Assembly (NCBI GenBank): GCA_013823135.1
Contig: PNLP01000007.1
Location: forward strand, 124,001 to 188,000
Direction of reading: 5' to 3'
Source of the DNA: Planctomycetaceae bacterium
GTDB lineage: Bacteria > Planctomycetota > Planctomycetia > Gemmatales > Gemmataceae
DNA: 64,000 nucleotides
Positions 9,612-18,628 of this stretch are shown in pieces; the first letter of the stretch is position 1, and every line of letters begins with the position of its first letter. The notes below the pieces were generated by a model. It ran no database searches. It was not told where the DNA came from and saw only the letters and a list, made by a program, of their open reading frames with translations. The translations under genes and the position numbers were made by a program.

Positions 9612-9828
9612 GCACAACGGTATCTCTCAATCACAGATTGTTGACCGTGTTGGTTTATCTTCCGTTCACTCATGAGATATTGATTTCCATATATTGTCGG
9701 GATTTTCCGCACATCATTTCTGAGGTTTTCGTGTCCTGCTCTCGCTTTGGGATGTGAGGTTGGGCAAAATAGGGTTCGCGCCAACGGCGGAATCATTCGT
9801 TGGATTGTCCTATCCCCGGGTGTTTGTC

Positions 9829-11835
9829 GTGCGAATTTCTCCCCGCCTGCTCGCCGCGATCGTCCTCGCCACCCTCGGTCTGACCGCTGAGTCAGCAAAG
9901 GCGCAGGCACCACTTTACTTCTCCGGGGATAGTGCTGCCTCCTTGAGTGATCTTACATCATGGAGTATCACCCCAGGTGGCCCCTACGACACCTCGTTTG
10001 CCAGTGGGAGTTTAGCCACATTTTCGGTTGTCGATGGGTTTGGCATAGGAGGTAGCATTACTGTTGGAGGCATCTCTGCGACTGAGAACTTCACGCTTTC
10101 ATCACCCACCGGCACAATCTCGAATGATGCGGACGGAGTGGTAACGATTCATGTTGCCGTTAGCAAGACTCTGGATTTCAGTACCCAAACATTTACGAGC
10201 GCAGCAACGGCTGGGTATATCAAGACCGGCGACGGAATCTTGGCGTTGTCTGGAGGTTCTTACGGCGGTGGATTTACTCTAAGTGCAGGGACAGTGGTTC
10301 TTCTTGCGGACAACGCTTTGGGGAGTGGTGGATCGCTTATTATTAATGGAGGAATCATTGCCTCAAACGAACACAGAGACCTCACTGATAAGTTCGGCGG
10401 CGGCATTGTGATTGGAGGCAATTTTCAGTTAGGCGACATCACTGGATTGGCCAGCTCAAACGCAAATTTGACGTTTAGCAACAATGTCGATCTAGGTGGA
10501 AGCACGCGGACTATCACCCTCGGAAATAGCGGCATCATGACCTTTAGCGGAGTTATATCAAATGGTGGCTTAGTAGTAGCTGGGACAGATGGTATTCTCA
10601 AGTTGTCCGGGAACAATAACTACACAGGCGGGACAACACTCTTGGGAGGGACGCTGAGCTTAGGCAGTGGTGGAGCGTTAGGCACAACTGGAACTCTCAG
10701 TTTCTCTGGCGGTACTCTCCAATACTCGGCGGCAAATACAACCGACTACTCTTCAAGATTCAGTAACGCACCTAACCAGCAGTACAACATCGACACTAAC
10801 GAACAAAGCGTCACCCTTGCCAGCAATTTAACTAGTTTGAATGGATCGTTGGCCAAACTCGGAGATGGTATTTTAACCCTGAGCGGAGCGAACACATACA
10901 ACGCTGGCACAACGATTTCTGCAGGCACACTTATTGCTGTTAATGCATCCGGAAGTGCGACTGGGAGTGGAACAATCATCGTCAGCAATAGTGGCACTCT
11001 GCAGATTGGCACCGGTGGGACCGTTGGCTCTGTCTCAGGAAACATTAGTGTTGAGAATGGTAACGACGTTAAATTTAGCAGGTCGGATCCATTCACCTAT
11101 AGCGGAACCATTATCGGGGATGGACTCATCACCCAAGACGGGGGAGCACTGGGAACCGGAACACTAACATTGACAGGAACCGTTTCAGCGAGCACTGTAC
11201 GAATAGCCTCGGGGTCATTATTCATCAACGGAACTGTTACCGCGGTAGGCATTGAGAACAATGGCAATATCCTTGGTGGCTCGGGGCAAATTAATGCACC
11301 GCTAACAATCAATTCGATAATTCGTCCTGGAAATGGATCAGTCGTTGGAACCCTCACAGTGAATTCGGAGGTTAATAGTGTTGTGGTTGGTGGTAACACC
11401 CTTGCGATAGATGTCAATGGATCAACAGGAAGCCAACTCAAGTTTATCGGTGCCGGCAACCTCGACCTCACCGGTCTCTCGGGTCTCTCCGCTTCAAACA
11501 AGTTGAACATCAACTTGAATGCACTCGGAATGTTGACCCCTGAGACTCAATACGTGATCAAAATCGTCGATATGAGTGGAACGGGGACAATCCAATACAA
11601 TGGTGAATCATTCGATGCTTCGCACTTCAACGTGACTGGGAACTTTGGAAATTTCGCGGTGGACGAGAGCGGCTTCGCACTAAGCGGTACGGGAACGGAC
11701 CTGACTGTCACCTTCACCGTGGTTCCCGTTCCTGAGTCATCTGCGGTGCTTGGGATCGCGGTTGGGGCGCTCGCGGTTGGTGGGTTGGTTCGGCGGCGGT
11801 TGCGGAAGCCCTCCGAAACGACCACCGCAGCGTAA
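9829..11835 (+). CDS. PEP-CTERM surface protein with autotransporter-passenger-like repeats
   Basis: 668 aa if it starts at the GTG at 9829, which places a good signal peptide (RISPRLLAAIVLATLG ... AQA) at the N-terminus; a GTG at 9754 would add 25 residues. The body is Gly/Ser/Thr/Asn-rich beta-helix with repeated GTGILTLSG-, NTYTGGTTI- and AGTL-type segments, matching the passenger-associated repeats of autotransporters. The C-terminus has a PEP-CTERM sorting signal: VPESSAVLG, a hydrophobic helix, then RRRLRK. It is therefore probably exported, C-terminally processed and surface attached. Base composition is clearly more AT-rich than the neighbours, which suggests acquisition or strong amino-acid bias. 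The 140 bp upstream are AT-rich and probably hold its promoter. Confidence 0.8.
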   Translation: MRISPRLLAAIVLATLGLTAESAKAQAPLYFSGDSAASLSDLTSWSITPGGPYDTSFASGSLATFSVVDGFGIGGSITVGGISATENFTLSSPTGTISNDADGVVTIHVAVSKTLDFSTQTFTSAATAGYIKTGDGILALSGGSYGGGFTLSAGTVVLLADNALGSGGSLIINGGIIASNEHRDLTDKFGGGIVIGGNFQLGDITGLASSNANLTFSNNVDLGGSTRTITLGNSGIMTFSGVISNGGLVVAGTDGILKLSGNNNYTGGTTLLGGTLSLGSGGALGTTGTLSFSGGTLQYSAANTTDYSSRFSNAPNQQYNIDTNEQSVTLASNLTSLNGSLAKLGDGILTLSGANTYNAGTTISAGTLIAVNASGSATGSGTIIVSNSGTLQIGTGGTVGSVSGNISVENGNDVKFSRSDPFTYSGTIIGDGLITQDGGALGTGTLTLTGTVSASTVRIASGSLFINGTVTAVGIENNGNILGGSGQINAPLTINSIIRPGNGSVVGTLTVNSEVNSVVVGGNTLAIDVNGSTGSQLKFIGAGNLDLTGLSGLSASNKLNINLNALGMLTPETQYVIKIVDMSGTGTIQYNGESFDASHFNVTGNFGNFAVDESGFALSGTGTDLTVTFTVVPVPESSAVLGIAVGALAVGGLVRRRLRKPSETTTAA

Positions 11836-11857
11836 GCACACCATTTCTCCTCGGGGC

Positions 11858-11887
11858 TTGTCGAGCGTTGAGCGGGCGTGCCATAAT
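11858..11887 (+). promoter_or_regulatory. Candidate sigma70 promoter for the M28 peptidase gene
   Basis: TTGTCG at 11858-11863 and CATAAT at 11882-11887 are separated by 18 bp. This predicts transcription starting near 11894, about 43 nt before the ATG at 11937. Found by eye only. Confidence 0.4.
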
Positions 11888-11936
11888 AGCATCACTCTCG
11901 CCGGCCTCGACCGATCACGCCCGAGGACTCACACAC

Positions 11937-13829
11937 ATGCCCACGCGACGCGTATTCCCGGCCATCCTGGCCGGGTTGATTCTTGTTGTTGCTGCACAAT
12001 CCGCACCCGCACAGAAGCCCTACGACGATCCCGTTCTCGAACGGATGCGGAAGGATATCTTCTTCCTCGCCGGTCCCGAGTGCGAAGGCCGCGGCGTCGA
12101 AACCAAGGGTATTGAGAAGGCGGCCGACTACGTTGTCGATGCCTTCAAGCAAGCCGGCCTCAAGCCCGCCATGAAGGATGGTTCGTACTTCCAGCCGTTC
12201 ACCATCACCGCCGGAGTGAAGCTCGACAAGCCGACCACGCTCAGCCTCAGCGGCCCCGGCGATGTCACCAAGGAACTGAAGCTCGGCACCGATTACAACC
12301 CGATGGGGTTCTGCCCAACCTCGAAGGCCAACGCCGGCCTTGTGTTCGTGGGCTACGGCATCACCGCCCCGAAGCTCAAGTACGACGACTACGAAGGCGT
12401 GGATGTGGCCGGGAAGATCGTCGTGATGCTTCGCCGCATCCCGCGGTATGCCGAGAAGGGCGACAAGCGATTCGACACCACCGCCGCGAGTTCCGACGAC
12501 AGCGAGTACGCCCCGTTCGTGTACAAGATCGAGAACGCCGTCGCTCACAAGGTCGCCGGCATCATCATGGTGAACGACACCACCGCAGCCGGCCCACGCG
12601 ACCCGCTCCCGCAATTCCTCAACCACGCGATGGGCACGGAGCCAGCCCCCTTCCCCGTGATGTTCGTGAAGCGCGAAGTGCTCGATCCGCTGATCGCCAC
12701 CGGCCCGGTTCGCACGGTCGTGGACATCGAAACACTCATCGATAAGGATCTGAAGCCGCGTTCGTTCGAGATCAAGGGCTGGAAAGCGGGCGCGGAAGTG
12801 ACCGTGAAAAAGACGGAGTACAAGTGCAAGAACATCGTCGGCGTGCTGGAAGGTGCTGGCCCGCTGGCCGATGAAACCGTCGTGATCGGAGCACACTACG
12901 ACCACGTGGGGTACGGCACATTCGCGAGCCTCGGCGGCAAAACCGCGGAGGGGAAGATCCACTACGGTGCCGACGACAACGCCAGCGGAACCACGGGGTT
13001 GATCGAACTGGCCCGCCGCTTCGGAGCGATCAAGGATCGCCAGGGCCGGCGGCTCGTGTTCATCGCGTTCAGCGCCGAGGAACGCGGGTTGTTTGGCTCG
13101 CAACACTACTGCAAGAACCCGCTGTTCCCGCTCGACAAAACCACGTCGATGATCAACATGGATATGATCGGCCGCACCAAGCCCGTCCCCACCGACTGGC
13201 TTGGCCTCGCGGAAAAGAAGGACCGACTGATCGTGTACGGCACCGGCACCGGCGACGGGTTCGACAAACTCGTCGATCTCACCAACGGGAAGGTCGAGTT
13301 CCGCGTGACCAAGCTCGCGGCGGGGAGCGGCCCGAGCGACCACGACTCGTTCTACCGCAAGAAGATTCCCGTGCTGTTCCTCTACACCGGGACCCACGGC
13401 GAATACCACCGCCCGACGGACGTGCCCGAGAAGATCAACGTGCCGGGGATGAAGAAGGTCACCGACTTCGTGCAGATTCTCGCGGAGGATCTGACCACGC
13501 GCGACCGGCCGAAGTATCAGGTCACCAAGGATCCGTGGCGTGACCCGACCGAGACAGCATCGCCCCGGCCGATGGGGCCGAAACTCGGCGTGCTGCCGGA
13601 CTATAACTACGAGGGCGAGGGGATGCGTCTGGAAGGCGTCAGCCCCGGCGGCGCGGCCGAAAAAGGCGGGCTCAAGGACGGCGACGTGATCGTGGAGATC
13701 GGCGGCAAGCCTGTGAAGAACGTCGGCGGCTACATGACCGCGATGAGCGCACAGAAGGCGGGCACGACGGTCGAAGTGATCGTGTTGCGGAAGGAAAAGC
13801 GCGTGCCCCTGAAGGTCACTCCTGAGTAG
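11937..13829 (+). CDS. Secreted M28 family metallopeptidase with PA and PDZ domains
   Basis: 630 aa from the ATG at 11937, chosen because it begins a signal peptide (MPTRRVFPAILAGLILVVAA, cleavage near SAPAQ). A PA insertion domain occupies about residues 110-300. The M28 catalytic part carries the zinc ligands and base in the expected order: GAHYDH (about 318), GADDNASG (343), SAEERGLFG (378), NMDMIGR (407) and SDHDSFY (467). A C-terminal PDZ domain (about 560-630) closes the protein. M28 enzymes are co-catalytic di-zinc amino- or carboxypeptidases. It is probably monocistronic: an inverted repeat lies between it and the next gene. Confidence 0.9.
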   Translation: MPTRRVFPAILAGLILVVAAQSAPAQKPYDDPVLERMRKDIFFLAGPECEGRGVETKGIEKAADYVVDAFKQAGLKPAMKDGSYFQPFTITAGVKLDKPTTLSLSGPGDVTKELKLGTDYNPMGFCPTSKANAGLVFVGYGITAPKLKYDDYEGVDVAGKIVVMLRRIPRYAEKGDKRFDTTAASSDDSEYAPFVYKIENAVAHKVAGIIMVNDTTAAGPRDPLPQFLNHAMGTEPAPFPVMFVKREVLDPLIATGPVRTVVDIETLIDKDLKPRSFEIKGWKAGAEVTVKKTEYKCKNIVGVLEGAGPLADETVVIGAHYDHVGYGTFASLGGKTAEGKIHYGADDNASGTTGLIELARRFGAIKDRQGRRLVFIAFSAEERGLFGSQHYCKNPLFPLDKTTSMINMDMIGRTKPVPTDWLGLAEKKDRLIVYGTGTGDGFDKLVDLTNGKVEFRVTKLAAGSGPSDHDSFYRKKIPVLFLYTGTHGEYHRPTDVPEKINVPGMKKVTDFVQILAEDLTTRDRPKYQVTKDPWRDPTETASPRPMGPKLGVLPDYNYEGEGMRLEGVSPGGAAEKGGLKDGDVIVEIGGKPVKNVGGYMTAMSAQKAGTTVEVIVLRKEKRVPLKVTPE

Positions 13830-13830
13830 C

Positions 13831-13920
13831 GATTTGTGATTTCAGATTTGTGATTGGCGATTGAAACCACTCCCGTTGGTTTCGTATTTCAATCGACAAT
13901 CACAAATCGCAATTCTGAAT
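13831..13920. repeat. Long intergenic hairpin, GATTTGTGATT type (copy 1)
   Basis: The core arms 13845-13866 and 13887-13908 are inverted repeats of 22 nt with one mismatch, around a 20-nt loop. Weaker pairing extends the arms outward to about 13831 and 13920. The arms are built from a short motif (GATTTGTGATT). The element starts one base after the stop codon at 13829 and ends just before the next start. A second copy of the same type lies at 29158-29245. Confidence 0.85.
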
Positions 13921-13932
13921 TCCGAGGTTTTC

Positions 13933-15234
13933 GTGGACATCCCGCACGTTCAGCTGGTTCGTCAGACCGCTCCCCAACCCACTGTTGCCGACGTGGCCGG
14001 TGAAGTGCGTCGGCAGTGGGCCATCTCCAAGACTGCCAAGCGGATCAAGCCCGGAATGCGGGTCGCGGTCGCCTGCGGTAGCCGTGGCATCCAGAACTAC
14101 CTCGTCATCGCCAAGGCGACAATCGACTTCCTGAAGGAACTCGGGGCCAAGCCGTTCGTCGTTTCCGCGATGGGCTCGCACGGTGGTGCCACTGCCGACG
14201 GGCAACGCGAACTGCTCGCCAGCTACGAGATCGACGAAGCCCACCTCGGCGTTCCCGTCGTCACCGACATGGACGCCGTCACCATCGGTACCAACTCGGT
14301 GGGCCAACCGGTGTGGTGGGACAAGAACGCCCTCGCCGCCGATGCGGTCGTCACCGTGTCGCGGGTGAAGCCCCACACCGACTTCCGCGGCAAGTTCGAG
14401 AGCGGCATCCTGAAGATGCTGGTCATCGGGCTCGGCAAGCGGCACGGGGCCGATCAGGTTCACAGCTTCGGGCCCCGCGGCCTGCGTGACATGATCCCAG
14501 CGGCCGGCAAGGTGATCGTGGAGAAGACGCCGTTCATCGGCGGTCTCGCGATCATGGAGAACCTCAACGAGCAAACCGCGAAGCTCGAAGTCGTGGACCG
14601 CGACGACCTCTGGGACCGCGAACCCGTCCTGCTCGAAGAAGCCCGCAAGCTCCTCGGCCGTCTGCCGTTCAAGGCGCTCGACGTACTCGTCATCGGCGAG
14701 TGTGGCAAGAACTACTCGGGTGCCGGGATGGACCCGAACGTCGTCGGCCGAATGCTGATCGAGGCATCGCCGGAGGTCGAGACGAACGATCCGAAGATCA
14801 CCCGCATCGGCGTGCTGGACGTGTCGGTCGAAAGCCACGGCAACGCCACCGGCATCGGCATCGCCGACCTGACCACGACCCGCGCTCTCACGGGCATCGA
14901 CCAGACCGCGTTCCGCATGAACAACCTCACGGCCCGTTCGCTGTGGCGCAGCAAGCTGCCGATCACGTTCGACACGGACCGCGAGGTGATCGAGGCGTGC
15001 CTCGACACCTGCTGGCAGCCGGACATTCCGAACGTGAAGTTCGGCGTGATCCCGAACACGCTGGAGGTCGCCGAGGTGTGGATCTCGTCGGCACTCGTTG
15101 AAGAGGCGAAGGCGGTTCCGCACTTGGAATTCGTGGGTACTCCGCAGCCGCTGCCGTTCGACGCCAACGGCAACCTGATGCAAGAAAAGCTCTTCCCGCA
15201 CAGCGTTCGCGGCCGCCGCTGCAAGCACCACTAA
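13933..15234 (+). CDS. LarA-like (DUF2088) protein, possible nickel-pincer isomerase
   Basis: 433 aa from the GTG at 13933; an in-frame TTG at 13861 lies inside the upstream hairpin and is unlikely. The N-terminal half resembles the LarA/DUF2088 domain: a nucleotide-binding-like start, the SAMGSHGGAT segment, VKPHTDFRGKFESG with LKMLVIGLGK, and a following His-rich stretch (KRHGADQVH). LarA enzymes use a nickel-pincer nucleotide to racemise or epimerise 2-hydroxy acids; several isofamilies have unknown substrates. The His and Lys positions are consistent with that chemistry, but I cannot confirm equivalence without an alignment. No lar cofactor genes are in the window. Confidence 0.65.
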   Translation: MDIPHVQLVRQTAPQPTVADVAGEVRRQWAISKTAKRIKPGMRVAVACGSRGIQNYLVIAKATIDFLKELGAKPFVVSAMGSHGGATADGQRELLASYEIDEAHLGVPVVTDMDAVTIGTNSVGQPVWWDKNALAADAVVTVSRVKPHTDFRGKFESGILKMLVIGLGKRHGADQVHSFGPRGLRDMIPAAGKVIVEKTPFIGGLAIMENLNEQTAKLEVVDRDDLWDREPVLLEEARKLLGRLPFKALDVLVIGECGKNYSGAGMDPNVVGRMLIEASPEVETNDPKITRIGVLDVSVESHGNATGIGIADLTTTRALTGIDQTAFRMNNLTARSLWRSKLPITFDTDREVIEACLDTCWQPDIPNVKFGVIPNTLEVAEVWISSALVEEAKAVPHLEFVGTPQPLPFDANGNLMQEKLFPHSVRGRRCKHH

Positions 15235-15243
15235 CCGGTTGAA

Positions 15244-15274
15244 GTGTCGGCGCGGGCTTCCCCCACGCCGACAC
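15244..15274 (+). terminator. Hairpin downstream of the LarA-like gene
   Basis: GTGTCGGCG at 15244-15252 and CGCCGACAC at 15266-15274 form a perfect 9-bp stem with a 13-nt loop, 10 bp after the stop codon. No T tract follows, so it may be a transcript-end stabiliser rather than a true intrinsic terminator. Confidence 0.4.
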
Positions 15275-15401
15275 AAGTTCGCCCCATCTCACCTCGCCTA
15301 CCAAATCCAGCAGAAGCACTTCGTCGAGTGGGTTTGCCCCAACCACCCATCGTGAAGCTCTCAACATCTCTGACACTTCGTCGGTTCGCGATTTGGCGAT
15401 C

Positions 15402-15430
15402 TTGACACGAATTCATCGGGACCGTATGCC
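15402..15430 (+). promoter_or_regulatory. Candidate promoter for the BamA-like gene
   Basis: A perfect TTGACA (15402-15407) is followed after 17 bp by TATGCC (15425-15430), a weak -10. Transcription would start near 15437, before both candidate start codons. Identified by eye. Confidence 0.35.
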
Positions 15431-15483
15431 CGGGCCACTCACCGAGATACCGTTGTATGCCGACTGGGAACCGAGGACGCCCC

Positions 15484-17868
15484 ATGACCGCTTGCCGTGA
15501 CCGTCGTCGGACATGGCCCGTGGCTACCTTACTGGTGGCTGCCGCTTTACTGACGGCCGCGGGCGTTCTGACATGGTCTGCCCGCTCATCTGCCGCAGAC
15601 GACAACCCGAGCGGCAAGATCATTGCCGAGATCATGCCCATCGGCAATCGGGTCCGCACTGCGGACCAGATTCGCCAGGTCATGCACTCCCGACCGGGCA
15701 TCCCGTACGAAGAGGCCACCGTTCAGGAAGACGTGCGGCGACTGAACAACACCAAGTGGTTCGTCCCGGGTGGAATTCAGATCCTCACGCAGAAAGACCC
15801 CGACGGGCGGATCCGCGTCCTGGTCTACGTCACGGAACTGACCAGCACCGTGCAGGACATCCAGTTCCTGGGGGCACAGCACGGGTACGGAGACCTCGCG
15901 AAACTCGTCGGCGTCCGCAAGGGCGAGCCGATGAACCCGATGGCCAACGAACTCGGCCGTGTCGCGATCCTGCGGAAGTACCAGGAAGATGGTCGGTACT
16001 TCTCCAGTGTCGAGTTGATCGAGGGGAACAAGCCGACCGATACGCGAATTGTCTACCAGATCGTTGAGGGGCCAAAGGTGAAGGTCACCGGGATCGACTT
16101 CTACGGAGTCGATTCCGCCAGCGTGTCGCGCCTCCGAACGCAAATCGTCACCAAGAAGCAGTTCGCCGGGTTCTTCGGCGGGCAGTTCAACCCAATCAGC
16201 ATGGAAGTCGATCGCCAAAAGCTGATCGAGTACTACGAAGGGCTCGGCTTCCTCGACGTGCAGATCACCCCCGAAGTCGTCCAGACCGGGGACGTGGGCC
16301 ACGTGCGGGTCGCTTACCACATTGCCGAGGGTCGCCAGTATCACGTCGCCGGAAAAGAGATCCAGGGCGTGAAATCGTTCCCGCTCGACAAGCTGGAACC
16401 ACTGGCCGACGAGATGAAGCCCGGCGAGCGCTACAACCGGTACCAGTCCGAAGCGAACAAGGCCCGGCTCAAGAACTACTACGGCGTTCGCGGCCACCAG
16501 GTCGCCATCGAGGAACACCGCATCGCCGACCCGGCGAACCCGAACGTGGTGCAGGTGCAGTACGAGGTCATGAACGACCGCGGGGCACCGGACCGCGTCG
16601 GCCGAATCATCATCGACGGCAACACCGTCACCCGCGACCGCGTCATCCTGAACCAGCTCGATCTGCGCCCCGGGCAGATCCTCCAGTACCCGGCGATCGA
16701 AGACGCCCGAATGCGTCTTTCCCGGCTCGGCATCTTCGACCCCGAAGACCCGCCCAGCATCGAGGTCGTGCAGAACGAGTTCGATAGCCCACTGAAGGAC
16801 ATCCGCGTCAAGGTGCGGGAAACGCGAACCGGCTCGTTCATGCTCGGTGGTAGCTTCAACACCAACCAGGGCATCACGGGTAACATCACGGTCAACGAGC
16901 GGAACTTCGACATCCTGCGGTTCCCGACGAGTCTCGACGACTTCCGCCAGGGACGTGCGTTCCGCGGTGGCGGCCAGGAGTTCCGAATCGAAGCGGCTCC
17001 CGGCACGCAGTTCCAGCGGTACTCGGCCACATGGCGTCAGCCTTACCTGCTCGACACGCCGTTCGGCCTGACCGTGTCCGGCTACTACTTCCAGCGCGGC
17101 TACGCGGAGTACAACGAGGAACGAGTTGGCGGGCGGTTCACACTCGATCGCCGGCTCGACCCGATCTGGCGTGCATCGTTGACCACCCGCGTGGAAAACG
17201 TGAACATCAACAACATCCCGCTCGACGCGCCGGCCTCAATCGCCGACGATTACGGCCAGCACTTCCTGCTGGGCCTGCGTCCTGGGATCACCCGCGATAC
17301 CCGCGACTCCTATGTGTATCCGACCACGGGTAGCGTGTTCGACGCCGGGTTCGAACAAGTGTTCGGAGCCTACACCTTTCCGGTCGGAACGGTGGAGTAC
17401 ACCAAGTTCTTCTCGAACAAGTTCTTGGCCCGTGAGGACGGCAGCGGAAAGCACGTCTTCGGGTTGCGAACGCAGGTGTCGGTCGCGGGCTCGAACGCAC
17501 CAGTCTACGAACGGTTCTATGGCGGTGGTATCCGGAGCTTCCGCGGCTTCACGTTCCGCGGCATGGGTCCGTTCGAGAACGGCTACGCAACCGGCGGTAC
17601 GTTCGCGTGGTTGAACACTGCCGAGTACCAGATTCCGATCCTGGCGAACGACAAGTTCCACTTCGTCACGTTCGTGGATCACGGCACGGTCGAGCAGAAC
17701 TTCTCGATCAAGAACTATCGGGTCGCGGTGGGTGCGGGCTTCCGGTTGAACATTCCGGCCCTCGGGCCGTTGCCGCTGGCACTCGACTTTGCAGTACCGC
17801 TCAACAAGGGTCCAGGCGACCACAAGCAACTCATCAATATCTCGGTGGGTGTGTTCGGCAGCCAGTGA
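15484..17868 (+). CDS. bamA: BamA/Omp85 outer membrane protein assembly factor
   Basis: 794 aa from the ATG at 15484, which has GAGGA about 7 nt upstream; an ATG at 15457 is in frame. After a signal peptide (about residues 1-40) come several POTRA domains (about 45-430), visible as repeated beta-alpha-alpha-beta-beta units such as VKVTGIDFYGV and GRIIIDGNTVTRDRVI. The C-terminal half is a 16-stranded-barrel type surface antigen domain with the typical final segments (ERFYGGGIRSFRGFTFRGMG, the Omp85 RGF-like loop) and a beta-strand at the very C-terminus. It should insert beta-barrel proteins into the outer membrane. It supports a diderm envelope for this organism. Confidence 0.93.
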   Translation: MTACRDRRRTWPVATLLVAAALLTAAGVLTWSARSSAADDNPSGKIIAEIMPIGNRVRTADQIRQVMHSRPGIPYEEATVQEDVRRLNNTKWFVPGGIQILTQKDPDGRIRVLVYVTELTSTVQDIQFLGAQHGYGDLAKLVGVRKGEPMNPMANELGRVAILRKYQEDGRYFSSVELIEGNKPTDTRIVYQIVEGPKVKVTGIDFYGVDSASVSRLRTQIVTKKQFAGFFGGQFNPISMEVDRQKLIEYYEGLGFLDVQITPEVVQTGDVGHVRVAYHIAEGRQYHVAGKEIQGVKSFPLDKLEPLADEMKPGERYNRYQSEANKARLKNYYGVRGHQVAIEEHRIADPANPNVVQVQYEVMNDRGAPDRVGRIIIDGNTVTRDRVILNQLDLRPGQILQYPAIEDARMRLSRLGIFDPEDPPSIEVVQNEFDSPLKDIRVKVRETRTGSFMLGGSFNTNQGITGNITVNERNFDILRFPTSLDDFRQGRAFRGGGQEFRIEAAPGTQFQRYSATWRQPYLLDTPFGLTVSGYYFQRGYAEYNEERVGGRFTLDRRLDPIWRASLTTRVENVNINNIPLDAPASIADDYGQHFLLGLRPGITRDTRDSYVYPTTGSVFDAGFEQVFGAYTFPVGTVEYTKFFSNKFLAREDGSGKHVFGLRTQVSVAGSNAPVYERFYGGGIRSFRGFTFRGMGPFENGYATGGTFAWLNTAEYQIPILANDKFHFVTFVDHGTVEQNFSIKNYRVAVGAGFRLNIPALGPLPLALDFAVPLNKGPGDHKQLINISVGVFGSQ

Positions 17869-17881
17869 TGTCGGTCGGTTC

Positions 17882-17907
17882 GCGGTCGCTCCATCAGGGG
17901 CGACCGC
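17882..17907. terminator. Bidirectional terminator-like hairpin
   Basis: GCGGTCGC (17882-17889) pairs with GCGACCGC (17900-17907) over a 10-nt loop. It lies between the convergent BamA-like and protoglobin genes, where a shared terminator is expected. No clear T tract. Confidence 0.45.
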
Positions 17908-17926
17908 TCGGCCGGATCGCGACGAA

Positions 17927-18502
17927 TCACTTTGCTTGATAATGCCGCGTGATCAGATCGTTCTGAATCCACAACAGTTTGCCGAAAGCACGCAACGCCT
18001 TCACCTCGGTGTCACGGTCGAGCTTCAGTCCGACGATCGTCGCTGTGAAAGCATCGGCCACAAAGCCCATGAGCGCGTTCATCTGAACGAGCGGAACGAC
18101 GATCGCCTTGTTGCCGGCCTCGGGTGTGTGAATCTTCCCGACCATGTCCAGGTACTCAACCATTTTCCCGTCATACGGCTTCGTCACGAGCGCCACGAGA
18201 TAACGGCCCAGGTGTTGCTTTCGGAAAGCGATCTGTGGGTGGTCGAGCGTAAGTTGTTCGAGGGTCAGCGGCGCTTCGCCTTCGTACCCGTGCTGCTTGG
18301 GAAGGAAGTGTCGCCAGGTCGCGTCTTGCTGAATCAGCTTGGCGTACACCGCATCCACCAACCCCGGAACAAGCGGAGCCAGGAGCGGGGCCGCTGAGTG
18401 AATCACCGCAACGTCGTCGGGACCGAACCCGATAAAGTTCGCGACATAGTTGAATCGGTAAGCGAGGTCGTTTTCCAGTCGGGGTTCGTCGATGTGGGTC
18501 AT
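17927..18502 (-). CDS. Protoglobin-type heme protein
   Basis: 191 aa, all-helical, cytosolic. The sequence matches the protoglobin/globin-coupled-sensor globin fold: an N-terminal extension, then helices with DVAVIHSAAPLLAPLVPGLVDAVYAKL, WRHFLPKQHG and RKQHLGRYLVALVT, where H97 is the likely proximal heme ligand, and KALRAFGKLLWIQNDLI at the end. It is a single domain with no signalling output, so a role in binding or detoxifying NO or O2 is more likely than signalling. GAGGAAC lies about 6 nt before the ATG. It is divergent from the Rrf2 regulator, and a palindrome plus promoter lie just upstream. Confidence 0.85.
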   Translation of the reverse strand: MTHIDEPRLENDLAYRFNYVANFIGFGPDDVAVIHSAAPLLAPLVPGLVDAVYAKLIQQDATWRHFLPKQHGYEGEAPLTLEQLTLDHPQIAFRKQHLGRYLVALVTKPYDGKMVEYLDMVGKIHTPEAGNKAIVVPLVQMNALMGFVADAFTATIVGLKLDRDTEVKALRAFGKLLWIQNDLITRHYQAK

Positions 18503-18521
18503 TTTTGTTCCTCGGGAGAGT

Positions 18522-18552
18522 AAATAGGAATAAAGACTCCTTATTCCAATTT
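18522..18552. promoter_or_regulatory. Palindromic operator upstream of the protoglobin gene
   Basis: AAATAGGAATAA (18522-18533) and TTATTCCAATTT (18541-18552) are inverted repeats matching at 11 of 12 positions with a 7-nt spacer. Size and AT-rich ends suit a dimeric winged-helix Rrf2 repressor. It begins 20 bp upstream of the protoglobin start and covers the region just after the predicted transcription start, a classic repression position. The Rrf2 gene lies 77 bp away on the other strand. Confidence 0.65.
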
Positions 18553-18560
18553 CGCAAGTT

Positions 18561-18588
18561 AGTCTAACCCACTACAATGATCTGTCAA
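18561..18588 (-). promoter_or_regulatory. Sigma70 promoter for the protoglobin gene
   Basis: On the minus strand, a perfect TTGACA (18583-18588) and TAGACT (18561-18566) are 16 bp apart. The predicted start near 18554 is immediately before the palindromic operator. Confidence 0.6.
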
Positions 18589-18628
18589 GCAGTCGGTGAG
18601 GTGAGTCGCTGATTTTGGGAGGTTTTTG

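Noticed and set aside
11892..13409. 505-codon open frame on the minus strand
   Set aside because: Lies entirely opposite the M28 peptidase; its Arg/Glu/Val-rich sequence is the expected shadow of high-GC third codon positions.
13900..15276. 458-codon minus-strand open frame
   Set aside because: Shadow of the LarA-like gene; no start signal and no protein-like motifs.
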